From contig JAHDBO010000111.1 in the NCBI GenBank assembly GCA_020630355.1, positions 1 to 6,627 on the forward strand: a stretch of 6,627 nucleotides of DNA, read 5' to 3'. Source of the stretch: Saprospiraceae bacterium. Lineage in GTDB: Bacteria > Bacteroidota > Bacteroidia > Chitinophagales > Saprospiraceae. How positions within the stretch are numbered: the first letter of the stretch is position 1; the number at the start of each line of letters is the position of its first letter. A program made the position numbers and the translations under genes. The notes beneath the pieces were generated by a model that did no database searches, was not told the origin of the DNA, and saw only the letters and a program-made list of their open reading frames with translations. Below, piece after piece: positions 1 to 6,627 of the stretch.

Positions 1-1166
1 CAGGAAAAATCGACTTCGACTACATCCCCAATCCAGACCACTACATCCGATTTGGTGCGAGTGCCACCCATCACACCTACTCCCCTGGAGCATTGGCATT
101 AAACTCCTCCATCAATGAGGTAGGACTAGACACCTTGATAGGTTCTCAGAACATCAGCTCCATGGAATATGCGCTCTACGCAGAGGACGATATGACCTTC
201 GGGGCATTGAAGGCCAATGTAGGTTTACATGCTTCCGCATTTGCTGTAGAGGATGTCTTTTATACCTCTTTGCAACCTCGCTTGGGACTACGCTACTTGA
301 TGGATAATGATTTAGCGCTGAAGGCTTCTTTTTCTACCATGACTCAATTCATCAATCTATTGACGAGCGAAGCCTTGAGTACGCCAGCCGACTTGTGGGT
401 GCCGAGTACCGCTAGGGTCAAACCCCAGCAATCTTGGCAAGTTGCCCTAGGAGCAGCAAAGACATTTGGCGATAAATACGAAGTCAGTCTAGAAGCGTAT
501 TATAAAGAAATGGACAATGTACTCTCCTTTACGGAGGGTTCGAGTTTTCTATTGGGTTTAGAAAATGACTGGCAAGATAAAATCACCCAAGGAAGCGGTA
601 CAGCCTATGGACTTGAATTTTTCTTACAAAAGAAAACAGGAAAAACAACGGGTTGGTTAGGCTATACCCTATCCTGGAACAACCGCCAGTTTGATGACAT
701 CAACAACGGCAAAGCCTTTCCGTTTCGATACGATAGAAGACATGATTTATCCTTGGTTGTTTCTCACCAGTTCACTCCTAAAATTGTCTTTACAGGCGCA
801 TGGATATATGGCACGGGTAATGCGGTCACTTTACCTATTTACGAATACCCTATCATTATACCAGGTCAGGGTGGTTCGCCACAAACGACAACGATAGAAA
901 GCCTAGGTGAAAAAAATGCCTTCCGAATGTCGGACTATCACCGCTTGGATTTGGGTGTCGAATTTATAAAAAAGAAGAAAAACTGGGAACGCAGTTGGGT
1001 CATCAGTGTCTACAATGCTTACTTTCACAACAATCCCTATTTTATTAATGCCACTTCCGAAACTCAATTCGATAGTAATGGAAATGTCACAGGCAGCAAA
1101 CGTGTTTTCAAAGAAGTGAGCATTTTGCCTATCGTACCGTCGGTAGCCTATAAGTTTAAATTCTAG
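1..1166 (+). CDS. TonB-dependent outer-membrane receptor, C-terminal part (5' end outside window)
   Basis: The reading frame is open from the left edge (first full codon at 3) to TAG at 1164-1166, so the gene starts upstream; an apparent TTG start at 93 is internal. The visible 387 residues are the distal half of a 22-strand outer-membrane beta-barrel that would import a bound ligand using TonB energy. Support: alternating aromatic/polar strands, the barrel motif LQPRLGLRY (about 90-98), FPFRYDRRHDLS (239-250, a typical 'F..RYDRRHDLS' strand of Bacteroidota receptors), SVYNAYFHNNPYF (335-347), and a C-terminal YKFKF ending in phenylalanine, the signature for BAM-mediated membrane insertion. 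Receptors of this type usually have about 750-900 residues with an N-terminal carboxypeptidase-like domain and a plug, neither visible here. A DUF4249 lipoprotein gene follows after 58 bp, probably in the same operon. The substrate is unknown. Class is well supported; function beyond transport is inference. Confidence 0.9.
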   Translation, partial: GKIDFDYIPNPDHYIRFGASATHHTYSPGALALNSSINEVGLDTLIGSQNISSMEYALYAEDDMTFGALKANVGLHASAFAVEDVFYTSLQPRLGLRYLMDNDLALKASFSTMTQFINLLTSEALSTPADLWVPSTARVKPQQSWQVALGAAKTFGDKYEVSLEAYYKEMDNVLSFTEGSSFLLGLENDWQDKITQGSGTAYGLEFFLQKKTGKTTGWLGYTLSWNNRQFDDINNGKAFPFRYDRRHDLSLVVSHQFTPKIVFTGAWIYGTGNAVTLPIYEYPIIIPGQGGSPQTTTIESLGEKNAFRMSDYHRLDLGVEFIKKKKNWERSWVISVYNAYFHNNPYFINATSETQFDSNGNVTGSKRVFKEVSILPIVPSVAYKFKF

Positions 1167-1224
1167 GGCATCACCTGCGGTAGTTGAGATGTACCATTTT
1201 TTATAATAATCAGATAATGAAAAA

Positions 1225-2103
1225 ATGAAAAATATATTTTTTGCCTTATTGTTTGGGACTATCTTATCCTTGTTTTCTTGTGATCCTGAAAGTAGTTTTG
1301 AGCAAATTGCTGATGTAGATATTCCTGAGCACGAACAACGTTTGGCCATCTCTGCCAATATCGAGTCTGGGGACGAACAAGTAACAGCCTTGGTCGCCAC
1401 TAGTAGTCAGATTTTTGAAAACGAATCCTTCAACGTGGCAGATGCTGAAGTACAATTGCTAAAAGATGGAAATGTCATTGCCAATCTAGCCTTCGACATC
1501 AATACCTCTCGATATATTGCGCCTTTAGACGAAGCAATCACACTAGAGCAGGCCACCTATCGCCTTGAAGTGCGCCATAGCCAATTTGAGACGGCATTCA
1601 GTGAGCAACAGATGCCCCAAAAGGTCGATATTCTAGGAGGAGAATATGAAAGAGACCGCAATTTAGGAGAATTTGATGCGGATATCATCGGCGTGGAGTT
1701 TCAAGATATTCCCAATCAAGACAATTACTACTTATTGGAAGCTTTTGAAATCGTCGAACAGAACAATGGTACAGAACGCTTCGACAGAATCTACCTCTAT
1801 CCTCTCTTTGATCTTTCCGAACAAGCACAAAATGGCGGTATCATTTTTGATGACGCCGCTTTTGATGGCAATGAATATCGAATCGAAGCGGAATCATCCC
1901 GCAGCCTCAGGAATGACGCCAAAATCTTGCTTCTGTTAAAATCTATCTCTAGGGATAGGTATTTATTAGAACGCTCGTTGGACTTATACAGAAATGCCGA
2001 GGGCAATCCCTTCGCAGAACCCGTTGTAGTACATGATAACATAGAAGGTGGTTATGGTATTTTTACAGCCTCGGCAGTGGACACCGAAATCCTAGAATTA
2101 TAA
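1225..2103 (+). CDS. DUF4249-type lipoprotein (first copy)
   Basis: This encodes a 292-residue lipoprotein of the DUF4249 family, whose biochemical role I do not know; members are commonly encoded beside TonB-dependent receptors in Bacteroidota. A type II signal peptide is visible: Lys2, hydrophobic residues 4-17, lipobox LFSC with the lipidated Cys19. The next residues, DPE, are acidic, which resembles lipoprotein surface-export signals in this phylum, so exposure on the cell surface is plausible but unproven. Family hallmarks are VDIPEHEQRL (31-40), a beta-rich N-terminal half, DIPNQDNYYLLEAF (161-174), FDDAAFDGN (208-216), DRYLLERSLDLY (244-255) and the C-terminal NPFAEPVVVHDNIEGGYGIF (261-280). 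The ATG at 1225 is chosen because it gives a correct signal peptide; the ATG at 1217 is in another frame and stops after three codons. It lies 58 bp after the receptor, with no strong terminator between, so co-transcription is likely. Confidence 0.88.
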   Translation: MKNIFFALLFGTILSLFSCDPESSFEQIADVDIPEHEQRLAISANIESGDEQVTALVATSSQIFENESFNVADAEVQLLKDGNVIANLAFDINTSRYIAPLDEAITLEQATYRLEVRHSQFETAFSEQQMPQKVDILGGEYERDRNLGEFDADIIGVEFQDIPNQDNYYLLEAFEIVEQNNGTERFDRIYLYPLFDLSEQAQNGGIIFDDAAFDGNEYRIEAESSRSLRNDAKILLLLKSISRDRYLLERSLDLYRNAEGNPFAEPVVVHDNIEGGYGIFTASAVDTEILEL

Positions 2104-2177
2104 GCTCTTTTATCGGGGTCAAATTTTCGTCAAATAGATTTTAGATATCAGATTGAGAATCATAACTTTATAGCCTA

Positions 2178-2202
2178 CTGTTTTTACCAAAACCGAAAAC
2201 AG
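2178..2202 (+). promoter_or_regulatory. Small hairpin just upstream of second DUF4249 start
   Basis: A perfect 7-bp inverted repeat CTGTTTT (2178-2184) and AAAACAG (2196-2202) encloses an 11-nt spacer. Its 3' arm abuts the AATAATG repeats and lies 12-18 nt before the start codon, where it could affect ribosome access. It lacks a following T tract, so it is not a terminator. The stem is AT-rich and weak; a chance repeat is possible. Confidence 0.35.
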
Positions 2203-2223
2203 AATAATGAATAATGAATAATG
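2203..2223 (+). repeat. Triple tandem AATAATG at a start codon
   Basis: Three perfect 7-bp units (2203-2209, 2210-2216, 2217-2223) each end in ATG, giving ATGs at 2207, 2214 and 2221 in three different frames. Only the middle one opens the second DUF4249 gene. ATG 2207 reads four codons to TAA (2219-2221) and ATG 2221 is followed at once by TAA. The repeat therefore forms the translation start region of that gene. Confidence 0.9.
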
Positions 2224-3137
2224 TAAAACCAGTGCTAGGGTTGCTTTTTATAGCCCTAGCCTTTTGGTCTTGTAGAGCGTCGATTGTAGAAGTGGACTTA
2301 CCCGAGCATGAGCCTAGGTTGGTGGTGACCGCACCTTTAGGAGACCCCTTTTTCAATCCTTTACAGTACATATACTTAACATCAAGTAATTCCCCTCAAA
2401 GTATAAGCTCTCCTCTCACATTAAATGATTTAGAAGACGGCAGTTATCAATTGATTAGAAATGGAAGTCCTGTCGATAGTTTTAGATTTTACAATTCTAT
2501 TGATTTTTTCTCAACAGATGATAGCTCAATCAATGGAATCAGGTTGTACAAAGATTTTTTCAACGACTATGGAGACAGATATAAACTCATAATTCGTATC
2601 AAGAATTTTCTGGAAATCATTCTTGACCAGACCATGCCTTATCCTCCAGAATATGAAGCCTTATCTTTTGACTCTATTCCTAAAATAGACAGTAAATTCA
2701 CACCATATTTTACCACTCATTTAAGCTTTAAAGACGAACCTAATCAAGAGGATTTCTATCATATTCAAGCTTACATTATAAAAAGAAACAACCCAGCAGA
2801 AAAGTATTCTATATGGACTTGGAGTACTGAGGATAAGCTTGGTTTAGAATCCTATTACGATAATTCCCTAGTCTTGAACGATGAGGATTTTAATGGTCTG
2901 GTGCAATCCATAGAACTACGTATAGATTCCCGCTTCATCCATCCTGAAGATGACATTCTGGTACTCAATTTTGCTAGAATGACCGAAGACAGTTATCGCT
3001 TTCATAGAAGTTTTAGGCAGCATATCCTCTCTCAAGAAACCCCGTTTTCTGAGCCCATCACCACCTATTCCAATATTGAAAATGGATTTGGCATTTTCGG
3101 ACTAGAAGCTTCCACGCTCATAACTATAAGACCATAA
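2214..3137 (+). CDS. DUF4249-type lipoprotein (second, divergent copy)
   Basis: This encodes a 307-residue second member of the DUF4249 family; its function is unknown. The signal peptide has Lys5, hydrophobic residues 7-17 and a lipobox FWSC with lipidated Cys20. Unlike the first copy, residues just after the cysteine (RASIV) are not acidic, so its final location may differ. Motifs match the first copy in the same order: VDLPEHEPRL (27-36), DEPNQEDFYHIQAYI (174-188), NDEDFNG (222-228), DSYRFHRSF (259-267) and TPFSEPITTYSNIENGFGIF (276-295). Between these motifs the two proteins share little, so this is an old duplication or separate recruitment, not a recent copy. By spot count it is AT-richer than the first copy (20/60 G+C at 2401-2460 against 27/60 at 1501-1560). 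The start at 2214 is the middle of three tandem AATAATG units; the other two ATGs run into stops within four codons. It follows the first copy by 110 bp. Confidence 0.87.
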   Translation: MNNVKPVLGLLFIALAFWSCRASIVEVDLPEHEPRLVVTAPLGDPFFNPLQYIYLTSSNSPQSISSPLTLNDLEDGSYQLIRNGSPVDSFRFYNSIDFFSTDDSSINGIRLYKDFFNDYGDRYKLIIRIKNFLEIILDQTMPYPPEYEALSFDSIPKIDSKFTPYFTTHLSFKDEPNQEDFYHIQAYIIKRNNPAEKYSIWTWSTEDKLGLESYYDNSLVLNDEDFNGLVQSIELRIDSRFIHPEDDILVLNFARMTEDSYRFHRSFRQHILSQETPFSEPITTYSNIENGFGIFGLEASTLITIRP

Positions 3138-3191
3138 GCGTTTTCGTAGTTTCTTAAAATAATCCATTCTGCTTGCCTTAATTTTACGCTA

Positions 3192-3215
3192 TTCGATTCT
3201 CACTTCTTAATCGAA
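3192..3215. promoter_or_regulatory. Inverted repeat upstream of malQ, possible operator
   Basis: TTCGATT (3192-3198) and AATCGAA (3209-3215) form a perfect 7-bp palindrome around a 10-nt spacer, 43 bp before the malQ start in a 121-bp gap. No T run follows on either strand, which argues against a terminator. The symmetry and position suit a dimeric repressor or activator site, for example for a maltose regulator, but no regulator gene is in view. I could not identify a confident TAnnTTTG-type -7 promoter element nearby. Confidence 0.4.
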
Positions 3216-3258
3216 CATTAATTACCACATTACAAGCATTGAAATAGGTTGTTTTACC

Positions 3259-5970
3259 ATGAAAATCACATTCAATATTTTATATAAAACTTCTTGGGGA
3301 GAAAAATTATTTATAGTCGGTTCACACGAAAAATTAGGCAACTGGAACGAACACAACGGACTGCAAATGAATATCGGACATGGTGACCGATGGACGGCCG
3401 AAGTAGAAATTTCAGATAGCGCAGCTCCTCTAGAATACAAATATGTTGTCAAAAACACGTACACCGACACCATTATATGGGAAGGGATGGCGAATCGTGA
3501 AGTCCAACTTGACCTTGGCAGAGAAAACATTATCTTATGGGACAATTGGCGACATTATAAAGGCGTACAAAATGCCTTCTTCAAATCAGCTTTCACCAAT
3601 GTGGTTTTTAAAAGAAACCAACAAGACCCTCCGCTAAAAGCCCCCAAACAATTAAAAACGAAAACAAGCCTTCGCCTTCGTTTAAATGCTGCCAGAATCA
3701 ATCCTGATTATCATTTCTGTGTTGTTGGTTCTAGTAAGGAATTGGGAAATTGGGATGTAAGCAAGGCTCTTGTGCTCAACAATGCGAAATACCCTGTTTG
3801 GGAAGTAGACCTTCAGGTAACGGCAGGCGAAAGTATTGAGTATAAATACGGCGTCTATGATAAAACAGCCAAGCGATTTCTCCATTGGGACGCTGGCAGC
3901 AATCGTAAAATTGATTTTCAGATACCAGCTAAAGTTAGTGACGATTTAATTGTTGTAACTGATGACTTCTTCCAATATGAAGGCAATTGGAAAGGAACAG
4001 GTGTAGCTATTCCTGTATTCTCGTTGAGAAGTCGGCAAGGGACGGGTGTTGGAGAATTTAGCGACCTCAAATTACTCGTGGATTGGGCCAAGGAAACGGG
4101 GATGAAACTGGTTCAAATCCTACCCATCAACGATACCGTAGCGACGCATAAATGGACGGATTCTTATCCTTATGCGGCTATTTCAGTTTTTGCCTTGCAC
4201 CCGATTTATATCAATTTGCAAAAAATGGGGCAGCTCAAAGACCGCACTCTGCAGCAAGAATACAAGAAAATCAGACAAGAGCTGAACGAGCTTGAACTCA
4301 TAGATTATGAGGCGGTGATGAAGGCTAAGTCTCGTTTCTTCAAGCAATTGTTCGACCAAGAAAAAGATAATTTCCTAGCAGACAAAGGTTTCAAAGCCTA
4401 CTTCCGAAAGAATGTAAATTGGTTGCGCCCCTACGCTGCTTTTTCTTATTTGAGAGATAAATTTGGGACGCCTGTTTTTGAAGAATGGCCCGAATATGCC
4501 GTTTTTGATGATGCGACTATCAAAGAATTGTGCGACCCATCTGCTCCTCATTTTGAACATATTGCGGTTCATTATTTCATTCAGTACCACGCCCACTTAC
4601 AATTGGAGGAGGCTGCCAACTATGCGCGTAAAAACGGCATTATTTTGAAGGGCGATATTCCAATTGGTATCTATCGAAACAGTATGGATGCTTGGGTTGC
4701 GCCTCATTTATATAATATGAAAAGTCAAGCGGGTGCACCGCCTGACGACTATGCGGTTTCAGGTCAGAACTGGCGTTTTCCGACCTATAATTGGCATGAG
4801 ATGGCAAAGGATGACTTTGCTTGGTGGAAGGAGCGTTTGACACAAATGTCGGATTATTTCGATGCCTTCCGTATCGACCATATTTTAGGATTTTTTAGGA
4901 TTTGGGAAATTGATTGGAACCATGTCGAAGGTATCATGGGACATTTCAACCCTTCTATTCCTTTGACTAGGGATGAGCTTTCGAGCAAGGGGTTACCGAT
5001 GCGAGATGAGCGATATGCACAGCCTTATATCCGAGAGCATTTCTTATACTCTAGATTCGGTCAGTACACCGACGAAGTCAAGTATTTCTATCTCGATGTC
5101 AATGGTTACGAATCCTTTAGGATGAAGCCTGATTTTGACACTCAACGTAAGGTTGAAAATCATTTCAAAGGTAAAGAAGATGAAAAGAGCATTGCCATAA
5201 GAAATGGTCTGTATAGTTTATTGAATGAAGTACTTTTCTTAGAAGCGCCATTCTCCAATGGGCAAGCTTTCAATCCAAGGATTGCTGTTCATCAAACACA
5301 ATCTTATAGAGATTTAAGTGCTTATGAAAAGCAGAAACTCAATGCGATTTATGATGATTATTTCTATCATCGTCATAACGACTTCTGGGCGAGTTCTGCT
5401 ATGAGCAAGTTGCCTACTATTGTAAATGCAACGGATATGTTGATTTGTGGGGAGGATTTGGGGATGATACCTGATTGCGTGCCTGGCGTCATGGAGGAAG
5501 TAGATTTATTGAGCTTGGAAATCCAGCGGATGCCAAAAGGGAATGCTTCGTTTGGACATCCGTCCGATTATCCTTACATGTCCGTTGCTAGTCCGTCATG
5601 TCATGATATGTCAACGGTAAGAGGTTGGTGGGAAGAAAACCCTGACAAGGCACAAACATTCTACAACGAAATATTGGGAAATTGGGGAGCCGCTCCTTTT
5701 TTCTGTGAGCCTGATATTTGTCGTCAAGTGGTCGTACAACATTTGTTCAGCACGAGTATGTGGTCGATTTTCCCAATACAGGATTTAGTCGCAATGGACG
5801 GTCGTATCCGATGGGACAACACCCAATTGGAGCAAATCAATGAGCCGAGCAATCCCAATCATTATTGGCGGTATCGCTTCCATATTCCATTAGAAGATTT
5901 ATTAAAAGAAGAGGCCTTCAATAAAGGATTGCACCAGTTGGTTTGGGAGTCGGGAAGATTGGCTTTTTAG
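3259..5970 (+). CDS. malQ: 4-alpha-glucanotransferase (amylomaltase), DPE2-like with two CBM20 domains
   Basis: The product is a 903-residue GH77 enzyme that transfers alpha-1,4-glucan segments between maltodextrins, releasing glucose, in cytoplasmic maltose/glycogen metabolism; there is no signal peptide. Two starch-binding CBM20 domains open the protein: about 1-100 (LGNW 26-29, EYKY 59-62, Trp74, Asn79-Arg80) and about 135-243 (LGNW 162-165, EYKY 194-197, Trp210, Asn215-Arg216). The GH77 domain runs from about 249 to 900, starting IPVFSLRSRQGTGVGEF, then QILPINDT (287-294) and DSYPYAAISVFALHPIYI (301-318). Catalytic residues are all present: nucleophile Asp540 in FRIDH, acid/base Glu732 in CGEDLG, stabiliser Asp783 in SPSCHDMSTVRGWW. 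The nucleophile to acid/base distance is 192 residues against 47 in Thermus amylomaltase, showing the long insertion typical of plant cytosolic DPE2. ATG 3259 is the only in-frame ATG after a stop at 3208. A terminator follows at 5998, so it is probably monocistronic. Confidence 0.96.
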   Translation: MKITFNILYKTSWGEKLFIVGSHEKLGNWNEHNGLQMNIGHGDRWTAEVEISDSAAPLEYKYVVKNTYTDTIIWEGMANREVQLDLGRENIILWDNWRHYKGVQNAFFKSAFTNVVFKRNQQDPPLKAPKQLKTKTSLRLRLNAARINPDYHFCVVGSSKELGNWDVSKALVLNNAKYPVWEVDLQVTAGESIEYKYGVYDKTAKRFLHWDAGSNRKIDFQIPAKVSDDLIVVTDDFFQYEGNWKGTGVAIPVFSLRSRQGTGVGEFSDLKLLVDWAKETGMKLVQILPINDTVATHKWTDSYPYAAISVFALHPIYINLQKMGQLKDRTLQQEYKKIRQELNELELIDYEAVMKAKSRFFKQLFDQEKDNFLADKGFKAYFRKNVNWLRPYAAFSYLRDKFGTPVFEEWPEYAVFDDATIKELCDPSAPHFEHIAVHYFIQYHAHLQLEEAANYARKNGIILKGDIPIGIYRNSMDAWVAPHLYNMKSQAGAPPDDYAVSGQNWRFPTYNWHEMAKDDFAWWKERLTQMSDYFDAFRIDHILGFFRIWEIDWNHVEGIMGHFNPSIPLTRDELSSKGLPMRDERYAQPYIREHFLYSRFGQYTDEVKYFYLDVNGYESFRMKPDFDTQRKVENHFKGKEDEKSIAIRNGLYSLLNEVLFLEAPFSNGQAFNPRIAVHQTQSYRDLSAYEKQKLNAIYDDYFYHRHNDFWASSAMSKLPTIVNATDMLICGEDLGMIPDCVPGVMEEVDLLSLEIQRMPKGNASFGHPSDYPYMSVASPSCHDMSTVRGWWEENPDKAQTFYNEILGNWGAAPFFCEPDICRQVVVQHLFSTSMWSIFPIQDLVAMDGRIRWDNTQLEQINEPSNPNHYWRYRFHIPLEDLLKEEAFNKGLHQLVWESGRLAF

Positions 5971-5997
5971 CCTTGAACATATACTTAAACAGAGAAG

Positions 5998-6032
5998 AGC
6001 ATGAATCTTGCACAAAGGTTCGTGCTTTTTTT
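5998..6032 (+). terminator. Intrinsic terminator after malQ
   Basis: A 10-bp stem is formed by AGCATGAATC (5998-6007) and GGTTCGTGCT (6017-6026), with two G-U wobbles and a 9-nt loop (6008-6016). It runs directly into a seven-T tract (6026-6032). The As just before the 5' arm can also pair with the T tract. It sits 27 bp after the malQ stop codon and separates malQ from the next gene. The fold was worked out by hand. Confidence 0.85.
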
Positions 6033-6245
6033 ATTAAAAACACTAAAATCAACTTTCGCACATAAATCAAGTCTAATCGCCTTACTAAATGGTTTAATTC
6101 TAGAATCAGAACGCCTTAGTCTCCAAAACAATCTGTAATTTAGAGTCTACTTGATAAATTACTTCCTACTCCAACAAAAATTGGAACACTAACGATTTGT
6201 TCATCACGAGAAAGAAACTTCTCTTCTCTTCCACAACCTAAATGT
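6033..6245. other. Non-coding gap before the beta-helix gene
   Basis: This 213-bp AT-rich stretch follows the malQ terminator. It should hold the promoter and leader of the beta-helix gene, but no clear Bacteroidota -33/-7 pair was recognised. The only structure noted is a weak 5-bp hairpin GAGAA/TTCTC (6208-6223) followed by a pyrimidine-rich tract. An open minus-strand frame overlapping 6140-6349 has no recognisable protein character. Confidence 0.5.
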
Positions 6246-6627
6246 ATGTTTATAACCAACACATCAACTCTATTGTTCAGGCGATTTTCGGTGCTTGCAC
6301 TTGTTGCAATCCCTGTTTTACTATTTGCGCAAAGCAAATATCCCGCCACTAAGGCTTCTACACTTGTGGGAAGTCATTTTATATGGGACAATCCTATTCT
6401 GAAACCCAAAAAAGCTTTAGCTAATATATACGTCAATGATGGAAGTACCGTTGGTGACGTTTTCACCACGGCCCCAGGTTCTGCTGGCGGTACGGGTACT
6501 TCTTCCAACCCTTATCTAACCCTAAGCGATGCCCTGGCAGCTGCAAGCAATGGCGATGTTATTTTCGTGGACTCGGGTACATATACAACTGGGGGATTCG
6601 GTACCAATAAACAAATGACCGTTTCTC
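6246..6627 (+). CDS. Secreted parallel beta-helix (pectin-lyase-like) protein, N-terminal fragment (3' end outside window)
   Basis: An open frame starts at ATG 6246 and continues without a stop to the right edge (127 codons plus one base). The N-terminus is a Sec signal peptide: Arg12-Arg13, hydrophobic residues 14-27, probable cleavage after Ala28 (LLFA|QS). A stretch of about 30 residues leads to NIYVNDGSTVGDVFTT (60-75), GSAGGTGTSSNPYLTLSDAL (78-97) and GDVIFVDSGTYT (103-114). The pattern 'YVND.S..GDV.TTA.G...GT..NP..TL..AL..A..GD.I.VD.GTY' opens many long right-handed beta-helix proteins of Bacteroidota, which are often exported by type IX secretion. The C-terminal sorting domain that would prove that lies outside the window. 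The adjacent ATG at 6242 is in another frame and stops after 36 codons with no signal-peptide sense. There is no in-frame ATG between the stop at 6141 and 6246. The ligand or enzymatic role is unknown; adhesin and polysaccharide-active protein are both possible. Confidence 0.82.
   Translation, partial: MFITNTSTLLFRRFSVLALVAIPVLLFAQSKYPATKASTLVGSHFIWDNPILKPKKALANIYVNDGSTVGDVFTTAPGSAGGTGTSSNPYLTLSDALAAASNGDVIFVDSGTYTTGGFGTNKQMTVS

Noticed and set aside
93..95. TTG at 93 as the start of the receptor gene
   Set aside because: The frame is open upstream to the window edge and the upstream residues (DHYIRFGASATHHTYSPG) continue the barrel, so the start lies outside.
1180..1206. GGTA...TACC hairpin followed by TTTTTT between the receptor and the first lipoprotein gene
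   Set aside because: The stem is only 4 bp with a 9-nt loop, too weak to call a terminator; the genes are more likely co-transcribed.
903..1400. Minus-strand open frame of 165 codons across the receptor end and first lipoprotein start
   Set aside because: It is antisense to two well-supported genes and their gap, and its translation has no recognisable domain or signal.
2118..2138. Short direct repeat GTCAAAT...GTCAAAT in the gap between the lipoprotein genes
   Set aside because: Only two 7-bp copies in AT-rich non-coding DNA; expected by chance and without other support.
3179..3186. TAATTTTA as a Bacteroidota -7 promoter element (TAnnTTTG) for malQ
   Set aside because: The final G is missing and no TTTG-like -33 element lies at the usual 19-21 bp spacing.
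6242..6352. Alternative start ATG at 6242 with a cysteine-rich short frame
   Set aside because: It stops after 36 codons; the frame from 6246 gives a proper signal peptide and a known domain opening.

Overview
The window looks like a chromosomal segment of a Bacteroidota bacterium with a moderate-to-low GC content. The evidence is family content: a TonB-dependent receptor C-terminus, two DUF4249-type lipoproteins, a 4-alpha-glucanotransferase with two N-terminal CBM20 domains, and the start of a secreted parallel beta-helix protein. These families, plus A-rich start regions without clear Shine-Dalgarno sequences, are typical of the phylum. A Saprospiria-like host is possible, but the sequence cannot settle the class. 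All recognised genes lie on the + strand. No tRNA, rRNA, CRISPR array, insertion sequence or integrase was seen.

Left block (1-3137): the 3' end of a TonB-dependent outer-membrane receptor (387 residues visible, ending YKFKF) is followed after 58 bp by one DUF4249 lipoprotein gene and after another 110 bp by a second, divergent one. This is probably a transport or surface-complex locus: the receptor is the barrel and the lipoproteins are accessory partners. The substrate cannot be read from the sequence. Both lipoprotein genes have extra out-of-frame ATGs just before the true start. The second sits in a perfect triple AATAATG repeat behind a small hairpin.

Central block (3138-6032): a 121-bp gap with a perfect TTCGATT/AATCGAA inverted repeat leads to a 903-residue malQ-type gene of the plant DPE2-like architecture (CBM20-CBM20-GH77 with a long insertion in the catalytic domain). 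A good intrinsic terminator follows, so malQ is probably a single-gene transcription unit. It acts in cytoplasmic maltodextrin/glycogen metabolism and has no evident functional link to the receptor block.

Right block (6033-6627): after about 210 bp of non-coding sequence, a new gene begins at 6246 and runs off the window. It encodes a signal peptide and the opening of a repeat-rich pectin-lyase-like (right-handed beta-helix) secreted protein.

I see no convincing wholly new system. The observations most worth a second look are the unusual start-site architecture of the lipoprotein genes and the paired, divergent DUF4249 proteins next to one receptor.
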